A DNA stretch of 64,000 bases from Thozetella sp. PMI_491 (lineage: Eukaryota; Ascomycota; Sordariomycetes; Chaetosphaeriales; Chaetosphaeriaceae). The notes below the pieces were generated by a model that ran no database searches, was not told the DNA's origin, and saw only the letters and a list, made by a program, of their open reading frames with translations. Below, piece by piece: positions 11,405 through 20,818 of the stretch (the first letter of the stretch is position 1; the number at the start of each line of letters is the position of its first letter). The DNA lies in contig MU270084.1 of the NCBI GenBank assembly GCA_021432635.1, forward strand, positions 62,001 through 126,000, read 5' to 3'. A program made the translations under genes and the position numbers.

Positions 11405-13240
11405 TCACGCATTCTCAACATGGGCCTCCGTCACCTCCTTCTTCGCCGGGTTATCCAGCTCCAAATCATTGAGCCTCTGACCAAGGCTTCCAGCCGGCGC
11501 GCTCCATGCTATAGGAACCGAGTGTTAGTCGTTTTTTTTAGAAAGACGGGCATATGGCAATGGCAACCTCGGGGCGTGATATACCTTTCGTCTCCCTAGC
11601 ACCTATCCCCTGCCTGAGCATTTCATCGATTTCCTCCAAGGATCGACCGGTCAGTTCTGGATAGTAGAAGTATGCCCAGACAACCGCGATGGCAGCAAAG
11701 GCGCCATAAATGAAACCGACTCTGGCGCCTAGATTTGCGTAGCCTGCATCTATGAGGTATGGTGCGGTGAAGGAAGTAATGAAGTTGGTCAGATTCTGGA
11801 CCGACCAAGCCGCCATCGCGGTCTTGTCTCGCAGCTTCAGAGATGGGATCTCAGCCGGCGTGAGCGCAGCGCTGTGGTGCTGTTAGCAACGGAGCTATGA
11901 GGCAGGATGAGAATGGCCTACATCTGCGCCATGCTTCCCAAGTAGAAGAAGCCAAAGACGGGAAACATGGCAGCGATCGCTGTTGTCGTCGATCGTGTCG
12001 GCGGTGTGAGTGTTCCGAGCACTCCGATAGCGATCATGGCCAGGGCGGCCATAGGGGCAGCCGTGAGCCAAAAGAATCGCCGGCCCAGGCGGTCAACGAA
12101 GGACACGAAGAGCAAGGATCCCACAATGCCGCAGCTTTGCGATACCACAGTCATGATGAAAGGATTGACGGTTCCCAGACTCTTGATGAAGACGGTAGCG
12201 TACATGTTAACGAAAGCTTGGCCGCTAGCTAGAGCAAAAAAGTGACCTAGCAACGCAACGTATGTTCGATACTTCAGGAAGCTCCTGTGTTAGTCATTTC
12301 GAGGATGGGCCTTTTCCAGAGACATGATCTTACTCTATTCGTTCCTTGGAACAACTCTGCCCATGAACCTTTCTGCTTATCCGCCTCGAGAGATTCCGCT
12401 AGCAGGGCTAGCTGGTATTGGATCTCGTCCTCACTTTTATCTTGGTTCATGTATCGAAGCCATTTCAGGGCCTTCTGCTGTTGACCCCGTCGGAGAAGCC
12501 ATCTTGGTGACTCAGGAACGAGGAAGAAGAGCAGGAGAGCCAGAGATGGGATAGCAAAGAGGGAAGTTACCGGTATCCTCCAAGCTGCATCTGTGCCCAA
12601 TGAGGACGTGCTGAAGCAGATGCAGCTAATAGTGAGGGTTCCCAGGAGTCGAGTAAACATGTAGCATGAGACGAGGGTACCGCGAACAGCTCTCGGTACC
12701 ATCTCGGCAAGGAAGAGGGGGATGAGCCAGCTCTCGAATCCGACATACGCCTGCACAATCATGCGACCAGCGAGAATCTGACCAAAGCTTGTGGCACTCC
12801 ACGTAACGCCCACGCCAATAAGGCAGATAAAGTTCATGATGAGATACACAACTCGGCGTCCAAATTGCTCACCGATAACTGACGCTACATAGACCGCGAC
12901 TGCGAACGACACCAAGGGAATGGAGTTGAGCATGGAGAGGTGGGCCGTCGAGATGGTAAAATAGCCCCCTTTCTCTGGATGATAGACATCCCCGAAGCGG
13001 TTTTGGAAGGCTGGCATGACCCGTTTGTTAGCCTCCGGCTGAGAGAGTCGTTGGAGCCAGCAGGAAGACCCGAAACTCACGGTCCATTGCCTGGATGACA
13101 TTGTATACGCCGAGGTCAAAGCCGTTGCTCAGGACGTTGAGCAAAAGTACAATGCAGAAAAGTCCAGCGTGGAGGGTGAAGTGGCGGAGGAATGGTATGT
13201 TGGCCAGATACTGCCATGTTGTGCTCTGTCGAATGCTCAT
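11405..13240 (-). CDS. MFS transporter, sugar-porter family
   Basis: A plasma-membrane carrier of 525 aa with about 12 predicted helices. Five exons: 13081-13240, 12334-13010, 11922-12271, 11585-11871 and 11405-11508 (1578 nt). Sugar-porter signatures are QAMDPFQNRFG at the first splice, GRRVVYL, VPESPRWLLRRG before the central loop, PAEIPSLKLRDKTA, and PELTGRSLEEIDEM near the end. Members of this subgroup carry maltose-like sugars, quinate or other polyols and glycosides. Here the context suggests import of the cluster substrate, possibly a glycoside or sulfate conjugate (inference). It is transcribed divergently from the sulfatase across a 388-bp promoter with one perfect CGG-N5-CCG palindrome, so the two are likely co-regulated. 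Confidence 0.88.
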
Positions 13241-13628
13241 TTTGGGACTTCAATGTTGGGTCAGGTATGTCTGGTTTTCGATGTAGAGATGGCAGGAAGG
13301 AACCCCATGGGGTCGACTCTCGGAGCTGGGGAGTCAAATAAACTTTGCAATGTGTCTGCCAACCCATGCCGAAGCTACCCCAGGTTTTCCACTTCATCCT
13401 GTAAGAGCAATACGCTTGCAGGGATTAGAAAGGTGTGTCTCTTCATCTCCTTGGGGAGATGCTCGGACTTTCCGAGTTCATGGAACTGGGGTAAACATAG
13501 TTGGAGCACCCCCAAGAAACTAGTCCTACTTCGACGTAGGTCGACTCATCAACATATATACGACAGAGACTGGCGGCACATGGAGAGTGAGCTAGGGTAC
13601 TGTTCACGTCGCAGCCCAGAAGCACAGA
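13241..13628. promoter_or_regulatory. Divergent MFS/sulfatase promoter with CTCGG-N5-CCGAG site
   Basis: This 388-bp shared promoter carries CTCGGACTTTCCGAG at 13472-13486. That is a perfect inverted repeat with 5-bp arms around CGG-N5-CCG, placed about 140 bp from the sulfatase and 230 bp from the transporter. A single dimer site here could control both genes. Confidence 0.55.
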
Positions 13629-15284
13629 ATGGCGGCACCTGCTAAGCGCCCTAACTTCCTCATAATTGTCGCTGATGACCTGGGCTTCAGCGACACGGGC
13701 CCATACGGGTCTGAGATCTCCACCCCCGCTCTTGACCGATTAGCCAAGGATGGCCTGCGAATGACCGACTTCCACACGGCTCCGGCATGCTCGCCGACCA
13801 GAGCGATGCTTTTCTCCGGCACCGACAGCCACATTGCCGGCCTAGGTCAGATGGCCGAGTTCATGATAAGAAACCCCGAGACTTTCAAGGGTGTGCCGGG
13901 TTATGAGGGCTATCTCAACTTCAGAGTCGCGGCTCTGCCTGAGATCCTACAGGATGCCGGCTATCACACCATGATGGCCGGGAAGTGGCACCTGGGTATG
14001 AAGCCGGAGCTTTCTCCCCACGGCAGAGGCTTCAACAAGGCGGCCGCCTATCTCCCTGGCGCCGGCAACCATTACAACTACGAGCCACAGTTTGATGAGA
14101 GCATGCGCCTCCCCCCCATGATGAAGAGCGATGGCTTTTGGATGGAAGGTTCGGAGCATCTGGATCGGAAGACGCTGCCGAAAGACTTCTACTCAAGTGA
14201 CTACTTCACATCGCGACTGATCGAATATCTCCGCGATCGGACGGGCGAGGAAAAAGAGAAGCCGTTCTTTGCCTATCTCGCATTCACCGCGCCCCATTGG
14301 CCGCTGCAGGCGCCAGAAGAAACGATTTCAAAGTACCGTGGAAAGTACGACGACGGTCCAGAAGCTCTAAGACTTCGCCGCCTCAAACAGCTGCAGCTGC
14401 TCAAGCTGGTTCCGGATGGTGTCGTTCCGGCACCGCTGGACGCAGCTCAATGGAATTCCATGTCAGAAGACGAACAGAGGATCTCAGCCAAGAAGATGGA
14501 GGTGTATGCAGCCATGGTGGATAAGCTGGACGAAAATGTCGGGCGCGTGCTAGACCAACTGGAAGCCACGGGCGAGCTTGACAACACTTTTATCGCGTTC
14601 ATGTCCGACAACGGTGCCGAGGGCAACTCTCTCGAGGCCATTCCTCTCCTAGGCAGCATGTCCATGTCGGACCTGATTAACACGTACTACGACAATAAGC
14701 CTGAGAATATTGGCAGCGCAAATTCCTTTGTTTGGTACGGGCCCGACTGGGCGCTTGCTGCCACCGCGCCAAGCCGTGGGTTCAAAGGCTGGACAACTGA
14801 GGGGGGTATCCGTTGTCCTTGCATCGTGCGCTACCCCCCACTTGAGAGGACAGGCATCAGCCATGACTTCGCGACTGTTATGGACTTGCTGCCCACCTGT
14901 CTCGAGTTGGGCGGCGTCGCACATCCCGGAGGCACATTTCGAGGGCGCGAGGTGGCTCGGCCCAGAGGGAAGTCGTGGGTTTCACATCTGTCTTCCCAAC
15001 TAGGACCGCCAATATACCAGTCTGAGGTCGACGTGACCGGGTGGGAGCTCTTTGGTCTGAGGGGCATTCGACGAGGCAACTACAAGGCTTTATGGGTACC
15101 ACCTCCAAAAGGAAAGGGGGAATGGGAATTATTCAATGTAGTGAAGGACCCTGGAGAGCTGGAAGACTTGTCCGAGACTCACCCGGAAATTTTGAAGAAA
15201 CTCTTGGTGGACTGGGAGATTTACTTCGCGGAGACAGGAATGATTGAGGTGGACATGTCGCGGTCGAGCGTCGCTGCCGCGTAA
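13629..15284 (+). CDS. Type I arylsulfatase (Cys-type, formylglycine-dependent)
   Basis: Hydrolyses sulfate esters (551 aa). The N-terminus begins at once with the sulfatase core: metal ligands in ADDLGFSD (Asp16, Asp17) and the signature CSPTR at Cys54-Arg58, where Cys must be converted to formylglycine. Downstream are GKWHLG and the C-terminal TAPSRGFKGWTTEGGIR, very like bacterial arylsulfatases of the Pseudomonas AtsA type. There is no signal peptide, so it should work in the cytosol on imported sulfates. It has no intron, whereas neighbouring cluster genes have one to seven; this and the bacterial look raise horizontal transfer as a possibility. It is divergent from the MFS gene, suggesting uptake followed by desulfation. 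Substrate class (aryl versus alkyl sulfate) cannot be settled here. Confidence 0.93.
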   Translation: MAAPAKRPNFLIIVADDLGFSDTGPYGSEISTPALDRLAKDGLRMTDFHTAPACSPTRAMLFSGTDSHIAGLGQMAEFMIRNPETFKGVPGYEGYLNFRVAALPEILQDAGYHTMMAGKWHLGMKPELSPHGRGFNKAAAYLPGAGNHYNYEPQFDESMRLPPMMKSDGFWMEGSEHLDRKTLPKDFYSSDYFTSRLIEYLRDRTGEEKEKPFFAYLAFTAPHWPLQAPEETISKYRGKYDDGPEALRLRRLKQLQLLKLVPDGVVPAPLDAAQWNSMSEDEQRISAKKMEVYAAMVDKLDENVGRVLDQLEATGELDNTFIAFMSDNGAEGNSLEAIPLLGSMSMSDLINTYYDNKPENIGSANSFVWYGPDWALAATAPSRGFKGWTTEGGIRCPCIVRYPPLERTGISHDFATVMDLLPTCLELGGVAHPGGTFRGREVARPRGKSWVSHLSSQLGPPIYQSEVDVTGWELFGLRGIRRGNYKALWVPPPKGKGEWELFNVVKDPGELEDLSETHPEILKKLLVDWEIYFAETGMIEVDMSRSSVAAA

Positions 15285-15610
15285 GAGGCACCATATGTTA
15301 TAGGAGTGAACCAAGTCCTTGCATTTGAATTTACGTCTCAACTTTGACATGATCGTTTCACGGGTCGCTGGTATTGCAATATTGGGCCCAGTCAGCGACA
15401 AAATAGCAATGAGAGCGATGTCACGACGATAAGCATATGATCTCCCAACGGCACGCACTATCCCAGAGTGGAGCCAAATGAAGTCGAGGCATAAGTTATT
15501 ACGAAAATAACATCATACAGCAGCCCACTTGTAGTAAAGCAAGCAGGAAGTTAAATGAGAGACATCATATCGGCTATTTCAAACCCCGATGTGCCGTCCT
15601 CTGTCTCCTT

Positions 15611-15652
15611 GAGCCGGTGGCCTTGAGCTGGTGGCCCTGAGCCGGTGGCACA
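15611..15652. repeat. 14-bp unit repeated three times
   Basis: Units begin GAGCCGGTGG, GAGCTGGTGG and GAGCCGGTGG at 15,611, 15,625 and 15,639, with small differences. A short tandem repeat of unknown function in the bicupin promoter. Confidence 0.7.
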
Positions 15653-15782
15653 ATCCTCTTCCCTCGTGGAGGCAGGCGAGTACCCTGCCCCAGCTGCCCG
15701 CATACTAGCGCACAACCCGAAGATAAACTACGGCTTGGCTTTCTGGGGTTACATGCGGGGAGAGTAGTTCCAAGGTTTTGGT

Positions 15783-15849
15783 CGGACATTCCCAACTATT
15801 CGGATAATCCAGGTGCCTTGTCGGATGTCCCAGCCATTCGGATGTTCCA
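15783..15849 (+). promoter_or_regulatory. Array of four CGG-N5-CC(C/A) sites
   Basis: Four same-orientation sites: CGGACATTCCC (15783), CGGATAATCCA (15801), CGGATGTCCCA (15822) and CGGATGTTCCA (15839). They start 17-21 bp apart, about two helical turns. All keep CGGA and CC but none has the full right half-site, unlike the perfect palindromes at other cluster promoters. A further CGGACACC lies at 15862. Confidence 0.5.
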
Positions 15850-16024
15850 CGCCCCGTGGCCCGGACACCTCGGGGGTTCGGTAACATGGGGCCACCGGCA
15901 TTGCACCCAAAGTCAGAGAAGATATTCTGACTACAAGATGATTACTCGCTTATAATGCAGTACTGTTTATTGCCTGGGTATCAGACTACGTCTACAGACC
16001 AGGATTCGTGACTTGATTGCCGCC

Positions 16025-17139
16025 ATGGCTCTTCAACGCTTAATCACGCCCCCTAAGGAGGCAAAGACTCCATATGTGGTCCCGTGCTTTTCGGGTGAAC
16101 TTTGGAGCATCCCTACCTCCAACAGTGTTACACGTCTCCTAGTAACAGGAGAGGAGACGGAGAACCAATTTGCAGTGGTAACATCAGGCGGCACATTCGA
16201 CGATCCCATCCTATGGCATTTTCACCGCGAGGCCCATGATATCTTCTTGTGCCTCCAAGGTACCTTGAATGTCTGGGCTGACGACAAGGGACGAAGCCTT
16301 GGCCCGGGAGACTTTGCCAGTGTCCCACCCGTACGATGCCGTTTTTTTACCGGGCCTGCTTGGCAGTCGAGCTAATGCTGAACAAATAGGGCACAGTGCA
16401 TCGTTACCAGGTGGCATCGGAACACTGCGAGTTTGCCGGACTGATAGTCCCTGGCGGGTGGGAAGAGTTCTTTCGATTCGTAGGCGAGCCCTACGAAGGC
16501 CCTCTCTTCCCGACAGAAGACAAACGGAGCGTCTTCGAGGTTCTAGTCCCGAGAATGATCGCGGCTACCGAGAAGTTCGATGTCATCCCAGTGCCTGATA
16601 AAGCCCATTTCGACGTGCAGCCCTGGGATGGTACCGAGACTAAGCTGCCTGGAACCTTTGAGAAGGGAGGATATTTCCTCCGAGAAGGCCAGGGAGACAA
16701 ATGGATACTAGGGGGTTTAGTAGCACGACCAATAGCTACAACTAAGGAGAGTGGGGGCAAGTTCAGCCTCTATGATATCCGAGGGAGCGTTCACTTTGTC
16801 GCGGCGGGCATCCAGAGTCATCTGTCATTCGCAGCTATCCATCATGCCGTATTCGTTGTTACGGGGGAGTGGGAATTGATTATTGATGGGAAAGCAGGCA
16901 AGATCTCGGCTGGGGAGACGGCGTTCATTCCCGCTGGATGCAGCTGGAAATGGACTCCATCTAGCCCTTACTCTAGGGCATACCTATTTGCCAATGGGGA
17001 CGGTTTTGGAGGGATGATTGTATCCCTTGGGAAGCCATTTGCCGGGAAGCTGCTTCCCCAGATTGGAGAGGTGGAGAAGTGGGTTGGAGACGACGCGATA
17101 GCATCTATACCTGGAATTACTGTTAGGCCTCAAGAATAA
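16025..17139 (+). CDS. Bicupin, quercetin 2,3-dioxygenase-like
   Basis: 351 aa in two exons, 16025-16330 and 16390-17139; the 59-nt intron is closed by AAATAG. Two cupin barrels are visible. The first has the metal triad HFH (His65, His67) with GTVHRYQ (His106), plus an acidic residue at the usual glutamate position that reads Asp72 (Glu69 is nearby). The second barrel (from about residue 235) lacks His ligands, as in fungal quercetinases. Family enzymes open the flavonol C-ring with dioxygen and release CO and a depside. With a sulfatase and an esterase in the cluster, a flavonoid substrate is attractive, but other bicupins exist. No signal peptide, unlike secreted Aspergillus quercetinase. 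The promoter has four CGG-N5 sites. Confidence 0.8.
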
Positions 17140-17710
17140 ACACCGTCAAGGCTGCTATGCTACAGCCGGACCTCGACTCTGGTAGCACTGTAGAATCCGC
17201 ACGCTCGTTCTAGCTGAAAAGCAGCTGTGAGTAAAACACAACCCAAGCACAGTGCCTAGCAGCTCGCTAGAGCGACTAGTTGCTTGCAGATTGAGGACAG
17301 TTGATACCCAATCTGGGGAACATGCGAATATTGGGTAGCCTGTATTCCTTAGTTGATGGCTTTTATAATAGCTATTTAATTATAGTAATGGCTCCTTACT
17401 ACGGCTGAAGTATATCCTAAGACTGTTCTAGTATTAATCTTCGCTAGCAGCCCCATCTCGATGTGACTCTTATCGATAAGGTAGCGTAGCGGGGCAGGAG
17501 CTTGACTCAATCTCGTCGCCAACCCCGTCGGACCCCGCCAAAAATTCCAGTCACCAAAAGTTTCTGGAGCATCCCACTCAAGTCCGCGCCAGCCGCCAAC
17601 CCTGATCTTCTCGGTCGAGCGGTGGGAACCTAACGATCTGGCCACGGCCCAGAGAGCCCCTTATTTTCATCTAGCAATTACCCTATAGCCACCGGTACTC
17701 GTCAACCGCC
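17140..17710. other. Intergenic, RPC34 promoter side
   Basis: No gene or strong motif is visible. It marks the boundary between the accessory cluster and conserved genes. Confidence 0.4.
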
Positions 17711-19053
17711 ATGGCGTCCACCCCCGGTTCGGCTTCTCAGACCAAGCGGGAGGTCCAGCTCGACATTCTGAAGGATGCGCTCTACGAGCAGGCCACACAG
17801 CACGGCACTGAGGACCGCACATTCACCCAGCATGATTTCTTCGACTTCGGGGTTATCCCCAACGACAGCGTCGAGCTGCTGGTGCAGACGATCCAAGGCT
17901 TGGTCAACGACTTCTTGTTCGTGGCAACCCAGGACCGAGGTGCTATCGCCTGGCGATGGCGAAACCGCGACGATGCGAAAAAGTATGTGTAGATCCTGTC
18001 CTCTCTCTACGCTCCCTCCCTGGCGTGAACATTGGCACCGCAGGCCAGCACCCGTACCGCCGAGCCCCCATCGTTGACAATGCTTCGTCCAGATACCAGG
18101 ACCTCCAAAGCCATGAGCTGCGTATGGTGTACAGCTACATCGATGAGGCCGGGCGCGAGGGCATGTGGACGCGCACGATGAAGAACAGACTCAAGATGCA
18201 CGACACGGTCATGAAGCAGTGCCTCAAGCAGCTCGAAGCCAAGGGGTACGTGCGGCAGTTCTCAAGCGTCCAGCAGCAGAATAAGAAGGTCTACATCAAG
18301 GCCGGCCTCGAACCGTCGGAGCAAGCGACGGGCGGGCCGTGGTTCACGAACGGTGATCTTGACGCCGCCTTCATCGATGCTCTTCTGAACTTCGTGTTCG
18401 AGCACATCAAGACTAAAGGCGCCTACTTGAGCTCGCACGTCGTCGCGCCCGCCCGCGTGCCCCGCAAGGGCATCATCCGGGGCGACTTGGGCCAGTCTGG
18501 CGCAGGCGCGACCTCGGATGGTGCCATTTCGGGTGTCAAGCGCCGAGCCGCCGACATGTCGGAGGAGAACCATCCTGGCGCCGCGCCGTCGCGGTATAAG
18601 AAGGGCTGGCTCCCGCTGCCCGCTGGCTACAAGGGATACCCGACCGTGAGCGAGATTGCGCAGCACATCCACCGCGTCGGCCTAACCAAGAACACGACAC
18701 TCACAAGGGATGATGTGCAGCAGCTAGTCGACATCCTGGTGTACGACGGCGCCGTGGAGCCCATCACGGTCGGCAAGCGCAAGGGCTACCGATGCGTGCG
18801 CATTCCCAAGCAGGACACGCAGTCGCTGGCCAAGCGGGTAAAGAAAGAGCGCGAGAACATCGGTGTGATGGAGGAAGAGGGCGCGGTCGACCTGCTGGAG
18901 CAGCACCAGATCGGCGCCGAGCGGCAGCCGAACGGCCTCACCGAGGCGCCCTGCGGCCGGTGCCCCGTGTTCGACCTCTGCGAAGACGGAGGGCCCGTCA
19001 GTGCGAGCAACTGCGTGTATTTCCAAAAATGGCTCGGTATTGACGGCATTTGA
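17711..19053 (+). CDS. RPC34: DNA-directed RNA polymerase III subunit RPC6 (Rpc34)
   Basis: A core nuclear subunit of RNA polymerase III needed for initiation at tRNA and 5S genes (410 aa). Two exons, 17711-17982 and 18093-19053, are joined as DDAKKYQDLQSHELRMVY across a 110-nt intron. Tandem winged-helix regions lie in the first two thirds (QHDFFDFGVIPND; EAGREGMWTRTMKNRL; YPTVSEIAQHIHRVGL). The C-terminus carries Cys378, Cys381, Cys387 and Cys398 (CGRCPVFDLC ... NCVYF), matching the iron-sulfur site of RPC39 proteins. An apparent long upstream open frame at 17,956 is intron read-through. Nothing unusual. Confidence 0.96.
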
Positions 19054-19623
19054 GGGCGGGGCTGGCATGGTCTAGGTTGTGTGTATTGATACCTTAAACG
19101 GCGGCATAGCGGGGGGGCGCAAGGCAAGGAAAAGGCACATGCTTTAGATACCTTAGAGATGAGCGTGAGCCCAGCTTGCTCCTATATAGGCAAACAGGAA
19201 GGCTCATCCACTCAAGTCACAATTGGTTGCCAGTGTGAAGATGGTCCGCACCCAAGTCTGCTTGACCGAGTGACCGACAGCGTGGGCTAAGCCGATATTT
19301 AAGCATGCCAATTTCTTCGGCATACACTAGCAAACATCACAAAGCTAAGACAGCGTAGACCGTTCCCGTGGCTGCAAGTAGCAGAGGATCAAGCTTTGTC
19401 GATGACGATGTCGAACCCGAGCAGATGCAAGCAAGCAATTCACAACACCGAGCGAGGACGAGGTAGTGAGAACCCATAGCTTCTATTTGCAGACCTGGCC
19501 GAGCACCAAACGAGAGCAGCCCGGGTCTGATCTCGGCAAACGCACATACATGCTTGCTTAACTTCGCTAGGTAACCACACGTATCATAGCACCGCACCGT
19601 CCGCGCCCTTGTCGTACACCTGC
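19054..19623. other. Intergenic between RPC34 and cyclophilin
   Basis: Convergent 3' ends; nothing recognisable in about 570 bp. Confidence 0.4.
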
Positions 19624-20818
19624 TTACTCCGACACACCCGAGTCGATAATAGTCGGCTTCTTCGAGTAGTTGATAGCACCAGAGCCAGAGCCGGTAGCCT
19701 CGAGGGCCTTGACGACCTTCATAGACTCCTCATCAGCGACCTCGCCGAAGACGACGTGCCGGCCGTCCAGCCACGAGGTCTTGACGGTGGTGATGAAGAA
19801 CTGCGAGCCGTTGCTAGAGATCGCGAGGTCAGCTCTTGTAGCTTTGGTAGGCACTTTTTTTTCGCTCAGATTGGTCAGGGCTTACGTGTTGGGGCCAGCG
19901 TTGGCCATGGAAAGAAGGCCGGGGCGGACGTGCTTCTTTTGGAAATTCTCATCGGCGAACTTCTCGCCGTAAATGGACTTGCCACCGGTGCCCTAGCGTA
20001 GAGACTGGTCAGTAATTTTGCTATAGGTGCCTCCGGGGGGTGGCCGCGGAGGAGCACGAAGCCATCATTGTCGCACGTACATTGCCGCGGGTGAAGTCGC
20101 CACCCTGGAGCATGAACTCAGGGATGATTCGGTGGAACGAGGAGCCCTTGTATCCGAAGCCGTTCTGGCCGGTGGCCAGCTCCTTGAAGTTGCGGGTGGT
20201 CTTGGGGACGACGTCGTCGTACAGGGTGAAGTTGATGCGAGCGGTCTGCTCTAGTGGGGTGTCAGTAATGCTGGCGAATGCGGGGCGAACCCGAAGACTT
20301 TTGAGCGGCGGCATCGTGTCTACGGAAGGAAGGAGGGACGAGGTGGGGCGGCCGTTGTGTGCCAACGGCGGGGTGGGAGAGAAAAAAAAAAGCGATCGGT
20401 GCTCGAGGTAAACAAACGAGGCGGAGGGGCATTGGAGGTGGCACGAGGACGAGGAGAGAGGCATTGAGTCGGCCGGTCGAGAGGGAGAGCGCGAGCAAGA
20501 GGGACGCGAGGCAGGTTGGTGAAGCAGAGAAGGATTTCTTACCCTTGATCTGGCTAGTCGGGCGGCCGCTGGCATCGAGGACTGGGCCCTCCCAGTTGAT
20601 GTCGAAGAAGCTGCTTCTTGTCAGTACAGGAAGCTCGCCGAGGGAGGAGAGGGCACCTACACTTTAGACATGGCGAAGGGGGTCGAGGAGAAAGCACGGG
20701 CAGAAAGGTTGAAAGCGGGCTGGAAAGACGGCCGGACGGTTTGGGCGAAAGAAGGTGTTGCGGGAAGACGAGCGAGCTGAGGAAGACGGCGGGGTAGGAG
20801 GGGTCGAAGAGTTGCCAT
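19624..20818 (-). CDS. CYP1: Cyclophilin A-type peptidyl-prolyl isomerase, probable mitochondrial plus cytosolic forms
   Basis: Cis-trans prolyl isomerase and cyclosporin target. Five exons: 20661-20818, 20543-20610, 20081-20250, 19886-19992 and 19624-19813; intron 2 is unusually long (292 nt). From the inner ATG (20671) the protein is 181 aa and begins [12 protein letters not shown]. Catalytic features are [20 protein letters not shown] and [12 protein letters not shown]. An in-frame ATG 49 codons upstream (20818) adds an Arg/Ser/Ala-rich, acid-free leader ending [10 protein letters not shown], a textbook mitochondrial presequence, giving 230 aa. In Neurospora crassa one cyclophilin gene is known to make both mitochondrial and cytosolic forms, and the same layout is visible here. 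Confidence 0.95.

Larger units (their letters stand above)
15285..16024. other. Intergenic, promoter of the bicupin gene
   Basis: No gene is seen. It holds three tandem copies of a 14-bp unit (GAGCYGGTGGCCYT type) at about 15,611-15,652, then an array of CGG-N5 sites at 15,783-15,849 ending 176 bp before the bicupin start. Confidence 0.6.

Noticed and set aside
13011-13080. Frame break between the first two MFS fragments
   Set aside because: Explained by a 70-nt intron with GTGAGT donor and CCAG acceptor that joins the QAMDPFQ motif.
18007-18672. Antisense frames opposite RPC34
   Set aside because: Shadow of a GC3-rich conserved gene.
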